From Lutibacter sp. (lineage in GTDB: Bacteria; Bacteroidota; Bacteroidia; Flavobacteriales; Flavobacteriaceae): a DNA stretch of 5,997 nucleotides. This document shows, one piece after another, positions 5,183-5,997 of the stretch (positions within the stretch are counted from its first letter, which is position 1; each line of letters starts with the position of its first letter). Location of the stretch: NCBI GenBank assembly GCA_030599055.1, contig JAUVOS010000163.1:1-5997 (forward strand), in the 5' to 3' direction. The notes below the pieces were generated by a model. The model did not search any database. It saw nothing but the letters and a program-made list of their open reading frames with translations, and had not been told where the DNA came from. Both the position numbers and the translations under genes were made by a program.

Positions 5183-5997
5183 ATGAAGTATCCTAAAAAG
5201 GTAGTTATTGGTGATATTACTGTAAGAGATGGATTTCAACATGAAGAACAATTTATTGCCACTGATGCAAAAGTTTGGATGTTAGAAGAGTTGATATTGG
5301 CAGGTTTTAAACATTTGGAAGTTTCCAATTTCGGAAATCCTAAAGGGATGCCTCAGTTTATGGATGCTGATGAGGTTTTTAAAAAAATACGTGCTAGTAA
5401 AAAAGTAAAAAACAAACTAGATGATGTAGTATTAACAGCGGTAACTATTAGAGAACGTGCTATCCAACGGGCTATTGATGCAAAGTTAGAAGGCTACGGA
5501 CCCGACCGTATTTTGTTGATGGTATCGACTAGTGAATCCCATCAATATAAAAATTCAGGCTTAAATTTGAAAGATTATTGGGCAATGAGTGAGGAGTGGA
5601 TTAAGAAAGCAAAAGATGTTGGAATAAAAGTAAACGGAACCGTCAGTACCATTTGGGGCTGCCCTATTGAAGGTCCAACTGATATGAAAGATGCTATAGA
5701 GTTTACCAATCGTTGGTTTGACATTGGAGCAGACGATGTAGAACACGCTGATCATGACGGCTCTGCGTCTCCTGATCGGGTTTTTGAATATTATTCAAAA
5801 ATGTTACAAGCGGTTAAAAATCCCAATAAACAAATTGCACATTTTCATACGACTAGAGGTTGGGGTTTGGCAAATGTATTGGCAGCACTACAAGCCGGTA
5901 TAACGAATTTTGAAGCGACCATGGGTGGAATAGGTGGACAACCCGCCAACTTTGTAGATGGCGTTCCCGTATCGGGTACAGGCGAGTATTATTATAA
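5183..5997 (+). CDS. HMG-CoA-lyase-like DRE-TIM metallolyase (3' end outside window)
   Basis: The frame opens at ATG 5183 and is still open at the window end, giving 271 residues. The fold is a TIM-barrel metallolyase of the HMGL-like (pyruvate carboxyltransferase) family, whose members cleave or form C-C bonds in acyl-CoA or keto-acid substrates. Landmarks in order are GDITVRDGFQ (10-19; R15 and D16 match the catalytic Arg and metal Asp), LEVSNFGNPKGMPQ (45-58; E46 matches the conserved Glu), TVSTIWGCPIEGP (153-165), EHADHDGSASP (187-197), and AHFHTTRGWGLANVLAALQAG (219-239; H220 and H222 match the metal histidines). In HMG-CoA lyase GLGGCP carries the catalytic Cys; here it is GIGGQP (249-254), with Gln at 253. 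The start is supported by the promoter at 5152-5159 and the A-rich leader. This is a cytosolic enzyme whose substrate is not known. A leucine-degradation HMG-CoA lyase role is doubtful. Confidence 0.82.
   Translation, partial: MKYPKKVVIGDITVRDGFQHEEQFIATDAKVWMLEELILAGFKHLEVSNFGNPKGMPQFMDADEVFKKIRASKKVKNKLDDVVLTAVTIRERAIQRAIDAKLEGYGPDRILLMVSTSESHQYKNSGLNLKDYWAMSEEWIKKAKDVGIKVNGTVSTIWGCPIEGPTDMKDAIEFTNRWFDIGADDVEHADHDGSASPDRVFEYYSKMLQAVKNPNKQIAHFHTTRGWGLANVLAALQAGITNFEATMGGIGGQPANFVDGVPVSGTGEYYY

Noticed and set aside
5561..5755. 64-residue minus-strand frame
   Set aside because: It lies opposite the conserved HMGL-like sequence and shows no protein motif.

Overview
The window looks like a piece of a Bacteroidota chromosome, most likely from a marine or freshwater member of the Flavobacteriia. 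The evidence is AT-rich DNA, A-rich leaders without Shine-Dalgarno sequences, three exact matches to the Bacteroidota -7 promoter box TAnnTTTG just upstream of start codons, and protein sequences that resemble flavobacterial families. No phage, plasmid, CRISPR or defence genes are visible. The genes look like housekeeping or accessory metabolism, each probably transcribed alone.

Layout: (1) 1-444, the C-terminal 147 residues of the replicative helicase DnaB, cut by the window edge. (2) 445-909, a 465-base gap without a believable gene. It holds a bulged inverted repeat, a REP-like palindromic motif and, at its right end, the promoter of the next gene. (3) 910-2169, an exported protein of unknown function that databases often call 'asparagine synthetase B', although it has none of that enzyme's motifs. 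A strong intrinsic terminator follows. (4) 2325-4244, a monovalent cation:proton antiporter with a cytoplasmic RCK (TrkA-N plus TrkA-C) regulatory tail. (5) 4263-4883 on the minus strand, a LysE/RhtB-type amino-acid exporter convergent with the antiporter, with only 18 bases between the stop codons. (6) 4884-5182, the region between two divergent genes, filled mostly by two unrelated tandem arrays: 12 heptamers (4905-4988) and about 13 to 16 octamers (5015-5142). (7) 5183 to the right edge, the first 271 residues of an HMG-CoA-lyase-like DRE-TIM metallolyase that lacks the usual catalytic cysteine.

The genes do not form an obvious pathway. The LysE-type exporter and the HMGL-like enzyme share one control region, so a link in amino-acid or acyl-CoA metabolism is possible, but that rests only on position. 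The most unusual points are the double 7-bp/8-bp array between two divergent promoters, the HMGL homologue with a changed active site, the misnamed secreted protein with a GATase-like cysteine motif, the Lys-Asp pair in the antiporter where Asp-Asp or Asn-Asp is expected, and an SSB-like acidic tip on DnaB. I see no clear evidence for a new multigene system.
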